Shown in pieces: positions 22,086-34,746 of a stretch of 64,000 nucleotides of DNA (position 1 is the stretch's first letter; every line of letters begins with the position of its first letter). Source of the DNA: Apostichopus japonicus. Lineage: Eukaryota > Echinodermata > Holothuroidea > Aspidochirotida > Stichopodidae. Below the pieces are notes generated by a model. The model searched no databases. It was given only the letters and a program-made list of their open reading frames with translations, and had not been told where the DNA came from. The stretch spans positions 22,248,489 to 22,312,488 of the forward strand of contig NC_092572.1 in assembly GCF_037975245.1 (NCBI RefSeq). The letters run 5' to 3'. Made by a program: the position numbers and the translations under genes.

Positions 22086-23752
22086 ACAAAATGACAAAAC
22101 CCTTAAAATAAGAATATGAAGAATAAAATTGACACAGCTTAAATATTAATATAAAAATATATATATATATATACTTAAACAAAGGAATCATTTTAAAAAT
22201 ATTGAAAAGTAAGACACAACCATATAAAAATATTGATAAGTAAGACACAACCAAATTATAACTAATTCCATACATAACTACACCTTTAACAGTTTGGCTA
22301 CAGATTGAAATAAGATAAGTAGAAGTTTATAAGACAGACCAAAAAAAGTGCATATTTCATCGCTGAATCCATTCTTTGCATCACATTTCTCAATACCAAT
22401 AGACACATGCTGAATAGGAATTCATTATGTAGCCTTCCTGGATTTTGCTATAGTTCAACTGTGCAAATAAAAGTTGCCGGAGGCAAGATCTGCCAGATAA
22501 ATTCCCAATCATCATCATCACCATTGGCTCAATGCAAACAGCCTACACTGCAATATTTACATTATATACACTGAATACTTCAGATCTGCGACCACAATCA
22601 ATGGCCCTAACTTTACATTTTACTCGTCACATATCTTCATTCCTTCATTATACGTTTAGCACCGTTCGATTCTTATTTTTGGTTTTCACATTTGATGATA
22701 TATACTTTTCCAATTCCATTCAGTCATTTATTTTATTTTATGTATTTTATGATTTACTATTCCGCCTTTACTTTATGACACACTTCAAAGAACCCCGACA
22801 TCTGATAAAAATAGGAAGTTGAAAAAACTGCAACAATGTTGCCATAAAACTGACAAAACTCTCTGAAGCTGACAGTGATTGATTTTTTAATCAGGAGCAA
22901 CAGTAGCGTGAGGAACGGGCGGCGAGCTCTTACGTCGTCGTCTGAGAGTAACATTGAACGAAAATGATGAGTGTCGATGCAAAAAGAAAAGGAGAAATAG
23001 GAACGAGATGAGAAAGAAATAGGGAAAGTGGGTTAGAAATTAGCAAGAAGTTGGATTTTCTGGGTTAGTGCCCGAACAGTTATAAGTTCCCTGTCTTGCT
23101 TTGTTTGGACTAGCATACTGATACAACCAGGTGTTTCAACAAGCCCTGCAATTACCAAAGTACAACAGCCTACAAAATTATATTTGAAATAGACCACAAG
23201 ATTAGGATCTAGCTGTCTGGTAAATTACGTGCTACCCACGTGTAAATATATGTACGATACTTGAAAGAAAGACTCACAGCCCATTTCATGATTGCGGTAG
23301 AATGGTAAAGAATGGAACAGAGAGTACGTAATGATGTTGTAGTGATCATTTCTTTGACAGCATTATCATAAATTAAAGATGGTAATGTTTCTCCTCTTTT
23401 GGTGTAGCTTTAGTCAAATTTACAAAAGTTTGTTTGTTGCTTCAAAAACTGTTGTTTTTGGTTCCTTTAATTTTTCCTTCCGTGTCTGTCTTCAATGCAG
23501 CTGTTACCTAATTGTAAGGTTAACAATTTCATGTTAAGTATAGATCCACCTGTTCTTCCTAAGTCACACTTTGTTCTTTTCACCCCTTCTACCATCTTTT
23601 CGAGACACATTCCTTGGAATTTTATACATTTTTTGGGGGGCTTAATCATAAAATGAACTTGATGCAAGCTGGTGTGATGTCATAGATGCACATTGACCAT
23701 TTTTCTTTCTGTTTTTTATTATTTTTCTTAGTGTTTTGAATTGACATTGGTT
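22086..23752. other. No gene recognised; small repeats
   Basis: Contains a TA microsatellite (22153-22172) and a two-copy 31-bp repeat (AATATTGAAAAGTAAGACAC and AATATTGATAAGTAAGACAC, about 22193-22256). Opposed frames at 22532-22822 and 22757-22954 are not recognisable. Confidence 0.45.
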
Positions 23753-26211
23753 TGTACATTACATACAATACCAACGACAACCTCCCTCTATATATACAGG
23801 GATTGTACAGTACGTACAATACCAACAACAACCTCCCTCTATATATACAGGGATTGGACAGTACGTACAATACCAATGACAACCTCCCTCTATATATACA
23901 GGGATCATACAGTACATACAATACCAATGACAACCTCCCTCTACATATACAGGGATTGTACAGTACATACAATACCAACGACAACCTCCCTCTATATATA
24001 CAGGGATTGTACAGTACATACAATACCAATGACAACCTCCCTCTATATATACAGGGATTGTACAGTACATACAATACCAATGACAACCTCCCTCTATATA
24101 TACAGGGATTGTACAGTACGTACAATACCAACAACAACCTCCCTCTATATATACAGGGATTGTACAGTACATACAATACCAACGACAACCTTCCTCTATA
24201 TATATACTGGGATTGTACAGTACATACAATACCAATGACAACCTCCCTCTATATATACAGGGATTGTACAGTACATACAATACCAACGACAACCTCCCTC
24301 TATATATACAGGGATTGTACAGTACATACAATACCAATGACAACCTCCCTCTATATATACAGGGATTGTACAGTACGTACAATACCAATGAAAACCTCCC
24401 TCTACATATACAGGGATTGTACAGTACATACAATACCAACGACAACCTTCCTCTATATATATATACTGGGATTGTACAGTACATACAATACCAATGACAA
24501 CCTCCCTCTATTTATATACAGGGATTGGACAGTACATACAATACCAACAACAACCTCCCTCTATATATATACAGGGATTGGACAGTACGTACAATACCAA
24601 TGACAACCTCCCTCTATATATATACAGGGATTGTACAGTACATACAATACCAACGACAACCTCCCTCTACATATACAGGGATTGTACAGTACATACAATA
24701 CCAACGACAACCTCCCTCTATATATACAGGGATTGTACAGTACATACAATACCAATGACAACCTCCCTCTATATATACAGGGATTGTACAGTACGTACAA
24801 TACCAATGAAAACCTCCCTCTACATATACAGGGATTGTACAGTACATACAATACCAATGACAACCTCCCTCTATATATACAGGGATTGTACAGTACATAC
24901 AATACCAATGACAACCTCCCTCTATTTATATACAGGGATTGTACAGTACATACAATACCAACAACAACCTCCCTCTATATATATACAGGGATTGTACAGT
25001 ACATACAATACCAATGACAACCTCCCTCTATATATATACAGGGATTGTACAGTACATACAATACCAACGACAACCTTCCTCTATATATATACTGGGATTG
25101 TACAGTACATACAATACCAATGACAACCTCCCTCTACATATACAGGGATTGTACAGTACATACAATACCAACGACAACCTCCCTCTATATATACAGGGAT
25201 TGTACAGTACATACAATACCAATGACAACCTCCCTCTATATATACAGGGATTGTACAGTACGTACAATACCAATGAAAACCTCCCTCTACATATACAGGG
25301 ATTGTACAGTACATACAATACCAATGACAACCTCCCTCTATATATACAGGGATTGTACAGTACATACAATACCAATGAAAACCTCCCTCTATATATATAC
25401 AGGGATTGTACAGTACATACAATACCAATGACAACCTCCCTCTATTTATATACAGGGATTGTACAGTACATACAATACCAATGACAACCTCCCTCTACAT
25501 ATACAGGGATTGTACAGTACATACAATACCAACGACAACCTTCCTCTATATATATATACTGGGATTGTACAGTACATACAATACCAATGACAACCTCCCT
25601 CTATTTATATACAGGGATTGTACAGTACATACAATACCAATGACAACCTCCCTCTACATATACAGGGATTGTACAGTACATACAATACCAACGACAACCT
25701 TCCTCTATATATATATACTGGGATTGTACAGTACATACAATACCAATGACAACCTCCCTCTATTTATATACAGGGATTGTACAGTACATACAATACCAAC
25801 GACAACCTTCCTCTATATATATATACTGGGATTGTACAGTACATACAATACCAATGACAACCTCCCTCTATTTATATACAGGGATTGTACAGTACATACA
25901 ATACCAACGACAACCTCCCTCTATATATATACAGGGATTGTACAGTACATACAATACCAATGACAACCTCCCTCTATATATACAGGGATTGTACAGTACA
26001 TACAATACCAATGACAACCTCCCTCTATATATATACAGGGATTGTACAGTACATACAATACCAACGACAACCTCCCTCTATATATATACAGGGATTGTAC
26101 AGTACATACAATACCAATGACAACCTCCCTCTATATATACAGGGATTGTACATTACATACAATACCAACGACAACCTCCCTCTATATATATACAGGGATT
26201 GTACAGTACAA
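23753..26211. repeat. 51-bp tandem array, about 47 copies
   Basis: The unit is ACAATACCAACGACAACCTC then CCTCTATATATACAGGGATT then GTACAGTACAT. Units are 51, 53 or 55 bp depending on the TA count. Common variants are CCAACGAC/CCAATGAC/CCAACAAC, GTACGTAC/GTACATAC, and CTCTACATAT/CTCTATTTATA. Because 51 is 17 codons, long frames open on both strands across the whole array; I do not regard them as genes. ATTGTA and TACAAT flank CAGTACA in each unit and can form a small hairpin. Confidence 0.96.
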
Positions 26212-27322
26212 CAATCACTTAATAAACTCAATGTTATCAGCCTTATAGAATGGAGGGCTAGAGTTGGACCAGGTATAACACTATAGCCTTGATATAGAGC
26301 TCTCCAATAAAGTCCTTTAATTACTTATTGTTTGAGTTGTTGAGATGACAAGCATTTTACCACATGATGACAATGTTCCCTATACAGACCATTGTAGCCA
26401 TGAATCCACCCTTAAGGGATATAAAAACAACGGATACATGTGCTAGTTTTGTATTGGTTTGTACTATCAAAAAAAAGGTATCAAGATCTTCTTCAAGCAT
26501 TTATTTCAAAAACAAAAAAAGAGCAATCATCACCATTGCATTATGGGTATGTATGATTTTTTCATGCTCAAGCAAAGGAAAATATATAAAGTAGATTAAA
26601 AACTGATGGATTTTGAGTCAGTAAATCTTGTTGTTATAATCTTGAACCTACAAGATTTATTGCTGCAGACTATCTATAATACATGTGGTCTATTGCTAGC
26701 ACTGGGGGCTTCTGTACTTTTTTATTTTCAATCTTGTCCTCCTCACACAGTTTACCTTCCTTTTCTTTTCATAAAACAGAGAACTGAAGCGCAAAGAATT
26801 ACACATAGCCCGCGATGCTCTCACGTTAACGAGATTAAAAGTGACAGCCAGGACGCACTGCTGCCCCTAACTGGGTTCAGTAGCCGTCTGTAGGTGGCGA
26901 TGTCTTAAAAGGGGATGTCTTAACATAGTTCAGTTTTGACTGCAGCATGACAATATTCTGCTGTGATAATAACTGGAAGCTTAATTGTTTAATCGGATTT
27001 CATCTTTTTCACACAGATGCGCTGTCATTCGCGTCGGTGATTCATCCCTATCTCTCTTTTAGGATTCCACGGATTTTATTCCACGTCCTCCCCTAAGTTA
27101 ATAAAAGGTTTCACCCGAATATTACATTTGTGAAGATTCTGCATGTAAAATCTGTCTTTGCATGACTAGATATTTGTAGGAAACAGCTCATCACAAAGAG
27201 GGAGCTTCTTTTACTTGTATTCTGGAGAGACATACTTCCCCACAATCACTTCACGGATTGGTAAAAATAGACTGCGTTATAATGCCAAGACAGAACAGCT
27301 CTGTGATTATAACACTCTTAGT
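26212..27322. other. No gene recognised
   Basis: Plus-strand frames 26364-26594 and 26606-26893 are short and match nothing I know. No repeat ends seen. Confidence 0.4.
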
Positions 27323-27435
27323 TACATATATATCTACATATAGCTATATATATCTATATAAATATATCTATATATAGATATCTATATATATATATATATA
27401 TATATTTACATATATTTATGTGTATATATATATAA

Positions 27436-27483
<48 letters not shown>

Positions 27484-27510
27484 GTATATATGTATATTAT
27501 ATATTTTATA
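27323..27510. repeat. AT-dinucleotide island
   Basis: Long TA runs with interspersed TATATC, TATATTTACATA and TGTGTATA. Minus-strand frames reading Y-I-Y-I are artefacts. Confidence 0.95.
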
Positions 27511-28151
27511 TGAAAATTGGGGATCCACAAGTTTTGCCTCAATTGCAAAAGCTTTAATACAACATCGCATGAAAATCAAACAACCCCAAGCTATGGTAGC
27601 CTTCAAATGTCATTCACATGTTGTGTTTATGTGTCAGTAGAAGATGAAAGGAAGGGGACCTTTTAGTCGAGTAATATGATGAAAAGTTAACTCAGTAGCT
27701 GCTAAATGGATGGGTTGTATTTGTCTAACATGGCTGCAGTCATCTGTGGATAAGGGAACTAGTTTAAATCAATGCTACAATCAAAAGGTAACAGGCAAAA
27801 ACTAGGCTCTCAAAATCTGAGCAAATTACATCTTTCTCTCATCTCCTCTCTTTCATCTTTGGTTTTTCCTTTTGTTTCTGATAAAGAGATTGCTTGAGGG
27901 CCTTTTTCATTAGAAACATAATTAGCATAGATAAGCAGAGTGACAGATCTAGAACTGAAACTTATAAAACGGCCACAAATGGATCGCACAATCCGCAGTT
28001 ACCCTAAATTGTTAAATTCTCGGCCAGAAATTATAGCTACTACTTCTGCTGCCTCAAAAATACTTTATAGTTTAAAAGGAATACAGAGGTTGCTCTTAAC
28101 TTGTTCAAATTTGAAAAGAGGAGTTCAGTGGGTAAAGAGAAGGGAAATTAT
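27511..28151. other. No gene recognised
   Basis: A plus-strand frame opening at 27940 is 70 codons of unrecognisable sequence before it runs into the 44-bp array. Confidence 0.4.
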
Positions 28152-28810
28152 GGAGGGTGGAAGCATTAGGGGTTTGGTTGAATCCGGGTGGCAAGGGAGG
28201 TTGGAGGCATTAGGGGTTTGGTTGAACCCTAAAACCCTGATGGCAAGGGAGGATGGAAGCATTAGGGGTTTGGTTGAATCCTGGTGGTAAAGGAGGTTGG
28301 AGGCATTAGGGGTTTGGTTGAATCCTGGTGGCAAGGGAGGTTGGAGGCATTAGGGGTTTGGTTGAACCCTGATGGCAAGGGAGGTTGGAAGCATTAGGGG
28401 TTTGGTTGAATCCTGGTGGCAATGGAGGTTGGGAGCATTAGGGGTTTAATTGAATCCTGGTGGCAAGGGAGGTTGGAAGCTTTAGGAGTTTGATTGAATC
28501 CTGGTGGCAAGGGAGGTTGGAAGCTTTAGGAGTTTGATTGAATCCTGGTGGCAAGGGAGGTTGGAAGCTTTAGGGGTTTGGTTGAATCCTGGTGGCAATG
28601 GAGGTTGGGAGCATTAGGGATTTGGTTGAATCCTGGTGGCAAGGAAGGTTGGGAGCATTAGGAGTTTGGTTGAATCCTGGTGGCAAAGGAGGTTGGGTGC
28701 ATTAGGGAGGTTGGTTGAATCCTGGTGGCAAGGGAGGTTGGGAGCATGAGGGGTTTGGTTGAATCCTGGTGGCAAGGGAGGTTGGAAGCATTAGGGATAT
28801 AATTGAATGG
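28152..28810 (+). repeat. 44-bp tandem array, about 15 copies
   Basis: The unit is AAGGGAGGTTGGAAGCATTA then GGGGTTTGGTTGAATCCTGG then TGGC. The plus strand is strongly purine/G rich. One unit near 28226 has an inserted CTAAAACC (AACCCTAAAACCCTG). The ATTAGGGG block is not telomeric; the period is wrong. Confidence 0.95.
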
Positions 28811-29925
28811 TATTATGAGTTGCCTGGTATCAGAGCATAGATTGGCTAAGTGGTTTTAGTAACACAGATCCTATGTAAAACATAACTCACACATCCAAAG
28901 TAAATTTATCATAACTCTCATATTACCAGCAACCATAGGACCATTTACAAATTTCACAGTGCAGCTCAAGATAAGTAAAGTTGGAAAAGTCTGCTTTATG
29001 AACAGTTACAGCTCATTACAATGACATGAGATGTCAATGTTCTTTAAGGATCTATGGAGACAACCCATCCTCCCTCCTTCTCCCCGTTGTGTGTGGGTGT
29101 GTTTCTGTTCTACCGGTTCAATCTCTCAGCAGTGATGTCAGCTCTCACCAGGAACAAATTCAGCTGATCTAACACAACTTTCACGCTCTCATTGTTAAAT
29201 AGATAAAGCATGAGATATGTTACCTAGCTACAATTTAATGTCTTTATTTCCTGTAACATCACTCTACTGCTTTTCAAGTACTGGATGTTCTTTTAACGAC
29301 GACAAATGCCATTAGGATCAGCCTTTTAGTACCTACTTCATGAGCTATCATGACATCAGTCCATTATTGTCTCCTTAAAGGAACATGTTGCTTTAAAATT
29401 AACTAAATATAAGGGATCTTTCACACCTGACCGAATTATTTTCTCAAGCATCAAGTTTTTTTTCTGCAGAGGAAGAAGAAAGTAGGAAACATAAAACATT
29501 TTTTTCCAAAAAGGCAACGCTGAAAATCATCCTCGGGAATAAAAATTACAGAATGTGCGGGATATTACTTTATGGATTAATGTACTAACAAATAAAAGAG
29601 GGAATGCTTTATAGGTAACTTACATATATAGCTTTAATGTGGAAGGATTCTGTTTTCCTACTTGTTAGAATTAAATTGATTGAAAGCGATGATAATGTAT
29701 AGGAAATGCGATCACCACAATTATCCTTTATTGCATTTTTACATAAAAATGATTCATTATGGGTGACGTTAGAGAGCTCAACCTCAACCGTAATAGCACA
29801 ACGATGGAGTCTATCTTAGGTTAGATAATATTTCCATGTATGAGATTTATTGAAAACTGGAAAATAAATCTAAAGGTCCAGTTTGTACTTATATCTGATT
29901 TTGTCAGTTTGCATCAATATGAAGA
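28811..29925. other. No gene recognised
   Basis: Unique AT-rich sequence. Confidence 0.5.
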
Positions 29926-30018
29926 GGGGAGGGTGGGGAGGTTGGGTGGGGGAGGTTGGGTGGGGGAGGTTGGGTGGGGGAGGTTGGGTGGGGGAGGTTG
30001 GGTGGGGGAGGGTGGGGG
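29926..30018 (+). repeat. 14-bp G-rich tandem repeat
   Basis: The unit AGGTTGGGTGGGGG is repeated about five times, flanked by GGGAGGGTGGGG and GAGGGTGGGGGG. Runs of three or more G at short spacing make this a strong G-quadruplex candidate on the plus strand. Confidence 0.95.
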
Positions 30019-30431
30019 GCACGAGAACATTGAAATTTGGTTTCATCTTTACAATTTCTTTATGTACTACAGTGATCATGAAGGACACAATTTTAATCAC
30101 AGTTTGGAATAATTATAAGAATATTTCCCAAAATATAAATGCATTTCCATTCATGAATAAAAGGAATGCACTTTCTAATATCCTTCACAAGCAAGAACAT
30201 TTCCTCTGGATATTTGTAAGTAGGGATGTGGATAGTTGGGAGTGATAGATATCCTTGTCACTCACAAAAGAAATATTACATTGTGAGGGAAATAATCCTA
30301 AAGCAGCTAGATTAATGTAGATATTGGTTACACACCAAACTATTAATGTCAAGAAAAATGGCAGAGAGACTCAAATTGATCAAACATTGATGTTCTGTAT
30401 GTGTGTATGCGTGTGTGTGTGTATGTACTGT
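30019..30431. other. No gene recognised
   Basis: Unique sequence ending in a GT-rich microsatellite (30398-30450). Confidence 0.5.
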
Positions 30432-30628
30432 TTGTATGTATGTATATCAGATCCTCGTGCAAGCAGGAACTCGCGAAGAAGCCATCATTGGCTTTAGCCG
30501 CACGCTGACCAAAGTCAGTCTCTTAGATTCATATTTAACGTCCATGATTATGAATTGCTTTGATAAGCCAATGAGGCTTCTCTCGCGAGTTCCTGCTTGC
30601 AGGAGGATCTAAAATACATACATACATA
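30432..30628. mobile_element. SINE inverted dimer (foldback)
   Basis: The first half (30432 to about 30555) is the reversed SINE 3' region: ATGTATGTATA, then GCAAGCAGGAACTCGCGAAG, then AGTCTCTTAGATTC. The second half (about 30556-30628) is the forward 3' region: TTTGATAAGCCAATGAGGC, GAGTTCCTGCTTGCAGGAGG, ACATACATACAT. No tRNA-like head is present in either half. The two tails point outward. Confidence 0.8.
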
Positions 30629-31446
30629 TGGAGATACCATAGCCCAGGACTTGAGTATTAGTTGTTGAATTATATAGTACGCTTAAACATTAGTTAGTCA
30701 TGTAGACAAACACATACGCACCTGTCTAATGTTAACAGTCATCCATGCATATACTATACACACCTGCATAATGTTTACTGTAGCTTACTATTGGCACCAG
30801 AGGACTTGTCTCCACAAGGGATTAATCTTAGTTATTGAAGACAGAATCGGATTGAGGTGAGAAATAAACATGTAATCGAATGATAAGTACCGTCTGTTGC
30901 AAGTAGACTCACTAGTGGCAAATAAATGACACTATGATGCTTGTAAAGTGAGGTTCTTGTTATAAACTAGGATATAAACAAACCCTTCATACAGAGGTAA
31001 CAGTGTCCTCTCACATCACATAGCTGTGTCTTACTCATTTTTTAATTATTATACCAATGGTTATCATCCCATCCAAGTTTCTGGCTAATTCTCATATAAA
31101 CGCTGTTTTATCAGAACATGGCATAATTTTATAGTAATATGTGTTTGCAGTGATCAGAGATAACACAACCTTGGTTTCTTGGCAGTCGTGCCCTATATCA
31201 TTGAGCAGCAGATCCTAGCCTTGGAAATCCAGAAAATTCTTGAATTGGCTTCATAAAAAAAAAATCTACTTTCCATGATAACAGCCGTTCATAACAGAGA
31301 TCCATAAAGCCTTGCACCGTTTGTACATGAGATGAAATCATTTGTTTAACAGTACTGGAAACATAAATGACCTGCTCTCACATTATCTGAGGTAACAGTG
31401 TGACATTACCACAAGTTTTAGATATAGGTTAACTATGGGCTGGAGT
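30629..31446. other. No gene recognised
   Basis: Unique AT-rich sequence. Confidence 0.5.
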
Positions 31447-31818
31447 TTAAAGGCATTGAAGACTCGCCCCAAACCACGTGGCGCCCTGTGAAAAAGTGAA
31501 CTTTCTGTTGGTTGCAAGTGACGTTTTGTTTGTGTCGCTACAGAATGCAAACAGTAATGAAACGTGATACCTTAATAGTTATCTTTAGCTGGACCTGAGA
31601 TGTCCATCGCTGTATCGTTTGTATACTCTGCTGTGGGTATTGACCACAGCTGTATGCACTGACTGTACACTCGTGTCTACTTACCGATGGTAGCAAGCTG
31701 TGTGTGTATTTTCTGGGATCGATGGTGGTGTCTAACACTTCTGTTACACCTCATTCGAAACTAGGTCAGATTACCGGCATTAGACGTTTCTTTTTGCGGG
31801 AGTCTTCACACCCTTTAA
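31447..31818 (+). mobile_element. TTAA MITE family, copy B (372 bp)
   Basis: Starts TTAAAGGCATTGAAGACTCG and ends CGGGAGTCTTCACACCCTTTAA apart from small changes. TTAA is at both ends. It is full length and collinear with copies C and E. The minus-strand 66-codon frame inside it is not a gene. Confidence 0.92.
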
Positions 31819-32049
31819 GCTCCTACAAAGGAGGTGAATGTTGTCGATTTTAATAAATTCTTTACCAAACAGTACAACGTGTGTAGTGTAATGTAACAAT
31901 TGAAAGAAATCATTTAAACTGTCTATCAATTAAGGTAGTTTGAAAGTTGGTTAATCCCACTAGGTCTATCTACTGGTACCTCAGAGCACACAGGTAACAA
32001 GTAAGTATTTCACAAAGTAAGGAGTAACTGAAAAGATCTGTTGATCAGA
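31819..32049. other. No gene recognised
   Basis: Short unique stretch. Confidence 0.5.
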
Positions 32050-32248
32050 ATGAAGTTACAAAGCAATACAGATTCTCTGCTTTGTACCTTATTAGTAAGT
32101 GACACCATACAAAGCAATACAGATTCTTGCTCTAAAGGGTGATATATATATGTATATGTACCTTGTTGGTAAGTGACACCATACAAACCAATACAGATTC
32201 TTTGCCTTGAAGGGTCATATATATATATATGTACCTTGTTGATAAGGT
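32050..32248 (+). repeat. Imperfect tandem repeat, period about 75 bp
   Basis: Two full copies and one partial copy of GTACCTTGTTGGTAAGTGAC, then ACCATACAAACCAATACAGA, then TTC and a (TA)n stretch. Each copy varies in the TA run. Confidence 0.8.
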
Positions 32249-32894
32249 GGCACCGTTTTTGTTGATTTCATATGGCTATAACATTCATCCAATCATTGCA
32301 AAATGATCTAAGTGCTCTAAGCAAACCCCTCCCTATCCTTAACTCAAACACCAGCCCTACCCAAGTGGCTCTAAAGGATTGGCATCATATCCTGGCTATG
32401 AGAATTGGTACCCTTCTGAATTTCCTTGTAGTACCCAACCAAGTTAATTTATTACAATTAAACACATACAAAACTAGGAAGAAATCACTGACTTGATTTT
32501 AGTGATAATTTCTTTATGAATTCTCTGCTGTTTTGTTTCAATAGCTCACAATATTGCAGCAATTCCCACTGGCGCTGGACATTTCGGTTGGGAATTGTGT
32601 CAATAGAACATGTAAACAGCATATCTTGTAAAAATCATTTGTGAGAAATTAACAAGATTGCCCTCAACTTGAAAAGTTGACTGGGACAAAATGAGGGCAG
32701 TATTTCCGAATATGTATAAACAGCACTTCATAGAAGAAAAGGAAGGCTCCCTTGGTTTTCTAGAGTTTTTGAGATGTTTCATCTTGATTTTAGATCACTT
32801 AAATGTCTGTCATTGTAAAGCTTTATAGTTAGTATTGTAAGGTATTATTTGTTATGGACTTATTTTTGTTCATTTCTTCCAGTTTCACCGTGCC
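32249..32894. other. No gene recognised
   Basis: The plus-strand frame at 32272-32496 (74 codons) is not recognisable. Confidence 0.4.
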
Positions 32895-32902
32895 TTTATG
32901 GG

Positions 32903-33273
32903 CAAAGGCGTAGGAGGCGGGCCTGGAGGGGGGGGGGGAGAGGGGCTGCAGCCCCCCCAATCAAATATTTTTGTGAAAATTCAGGCAATATGCTGAGAAT
33001 TGTTTGGACCCCTACTGAAAGAAAAATAAATTGCAATGTGTTTTTCAATGGTTAAACTTATATTATTATGATCATTATTATTGTAACGACTTCCCCAAAA
33101 TGGTAATAACATGGTAAATGATTGCATGTCATTGGCATGCGAAGTAATAACTGATGCATGCCTAAATGGTATGTATATTAACACTTTGAACGTGCACGGA
33201 TTGAGCAAAAATACTTTTCGGGCAAGTTGTTACAGACCCCCCCCCCCATATTAAATGGGCTCCTACGCCTATG
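32903..33273. mobile_element. hAT-like non-autonomous element, 371 bp
   Basis: A perfect 8-bp duplication TTTATGGG flanks it at 32895-32902 and 33274-33281. The ends are CAAAGGCGTAGGAGGC and, reversed from the right, CATAGGCGTAGGAGCC. An 11-G run (left) and an 11-C run (right) follow the terminal repeats. There is no transposase frame. The 8-bp duplication and CA-starting terminal repeats fit hAT. Confidence 0.85.
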
Positions 33274-33281
33274 TTTATGGG

Positions 33282-34746
33282 GTACACCCGTCAAGCACCA
33301 CCTGGCTTGTTAATTAGAGACACACACATTGATAGATTAGAAAAACACAAGAGATGCTCAGATACATCATTAAGAATAGGTTTTAATTGATGCTCCTGCA
33401 CTAGTCTAAAGAAAGTCATTTTTACCGTATGAAGTAATAAATGTGTCACTGAAAGGGGGATTGCTTGGGGGTGAAAAAATATGACCTATAGAATATAAGC
33501 ATGGCTGTACCATCAATTGGTTGATTATTCCTTCAAATTTGTAATCATCTTTGGTAGCTATGTGATAATTACAAGTTAGAAATACTGTGTACAATAGGTA
33601 AAGTTTTCCCTGTTGAATAAATATTGACCTTATTTTAGAAACTTGACCGTTATTGTTCCAATCTAATACTGTAATAGTTTCATATACCCTAGCATCCTAA
33701 GTGACATAGCCACCTAGTCCCCTAGTCCTCATCTGACATATATCCAAACACAAGCACAAAATCTATGTGATACCCCAGATGGAAACACACACCCATCCTC
33801 CTCCATCCGCCTCCACCCATCCTCCTCTACATATGCAACGTTACCCTTGGGATGGTACTACTTAGTACCACACATGAGAAAATAGCACTGAGAATGATTT
33901 CCCCACCCTCCCCCCCCAACCCCTCCTTGAATTTTGTGTCCCTTTCTTTGATATTCTTGAGTATGTGGTTGTTTAAGTTTCACAGTATGATGATGAATCT
34001 TTGATTGTTTTAGATGTTTAATGTGTTTTATAGTTCAGTACTAGCTTATTGCATCATGAGAAGCCCTTACATCAAATCATTTGAGTTTCTGCTACAGAGC
34101 TTAATATGTGTTAATATTTAAATTAAAACAGCTATTTCAATTGGTTTTAGTTGCTATCTTATACTCAAATCTCACGACAATGTCACTTCTTAGCTTGCCA
34201 ATTCATGTCAACTAGAAATATAGAGATAAATGTGCAAATTTTGAAACTTCCAAAACTTCCATATATATTTCAAACAGTGTATGCAGATTGACCAAGAAAA
34301 GTACTTGTTGGAATTTTTCGTATAATTAAATAGTTTAGTTAGATGTTTTAGTTTCATCAGTTATAATAATGTTATGTGTATTAATAATTGGAATATTTTG
34401 TCAATTTACTGACCAGATGTAATAAGCTGATATGCAGTATACCCCCCCCCCCACCAGACTTTCTCAGGTAATTAGTAACATATTGTACACCAATGTTATC
34501 ATTTGTTTCTGCTTACCCTTAAACCTGGAATTAAACTATCTCAGCAGTTAATGAAGCTAAGGAGCCTTCACAGGTTCTTATGTAGATTGCAGACTATACA
34601 TGCACACTGTGAAGTGTCAAAGGTCAGGTTGAAGGAGGATAACAGACTTACTTCTTTGAGACTATATTTTTTATACTCATGTTACATGGTCTGGCAGGGC
34701 TTGTTGCATCGTACAAACAACCTGCAGCTTTGAGACTAGATGTACA
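33282..34746. other. No gene recognised
   Basis: Unique sequence with an 11-C run at 34442-34452. The plus-strand frame at 34503-34733 is not recognisable. Confidence 0.45.

Noticed and set aside
23646-26286. Many open frames of 65-283 codons on both strands
   Set aside because: They read the 51-bp tandem unit (17 codons) in every frame; the protein repeats simply mirror the DNA repeat.
27354-27606. Tyrosine/isoleucine-rich minus frames
   Set aside because: TA dinucleotide repeat translation.
27940-28290. 116-codon plus frame
   Set aside because: Nearly half is the 44-bp array; the unique first part has no recognisable domain.
28152-28810. Telomere-like ATTAGGGG and CCCTAAAACCCT words
   Set aside because: They occur once per 44-bp unit or in a single unit, not as a telomeric hexamer array.
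29840-30245. Glycine/tryptophan-rich plus frames of 90 and 120 codons
   Set aside because: By-products of the 14-bp G-rich repeat.
31538-31738. 66-codon minus-strand frame
   Set aside because: Lies wholly inside MITE copy B; related copies do not keep it open.
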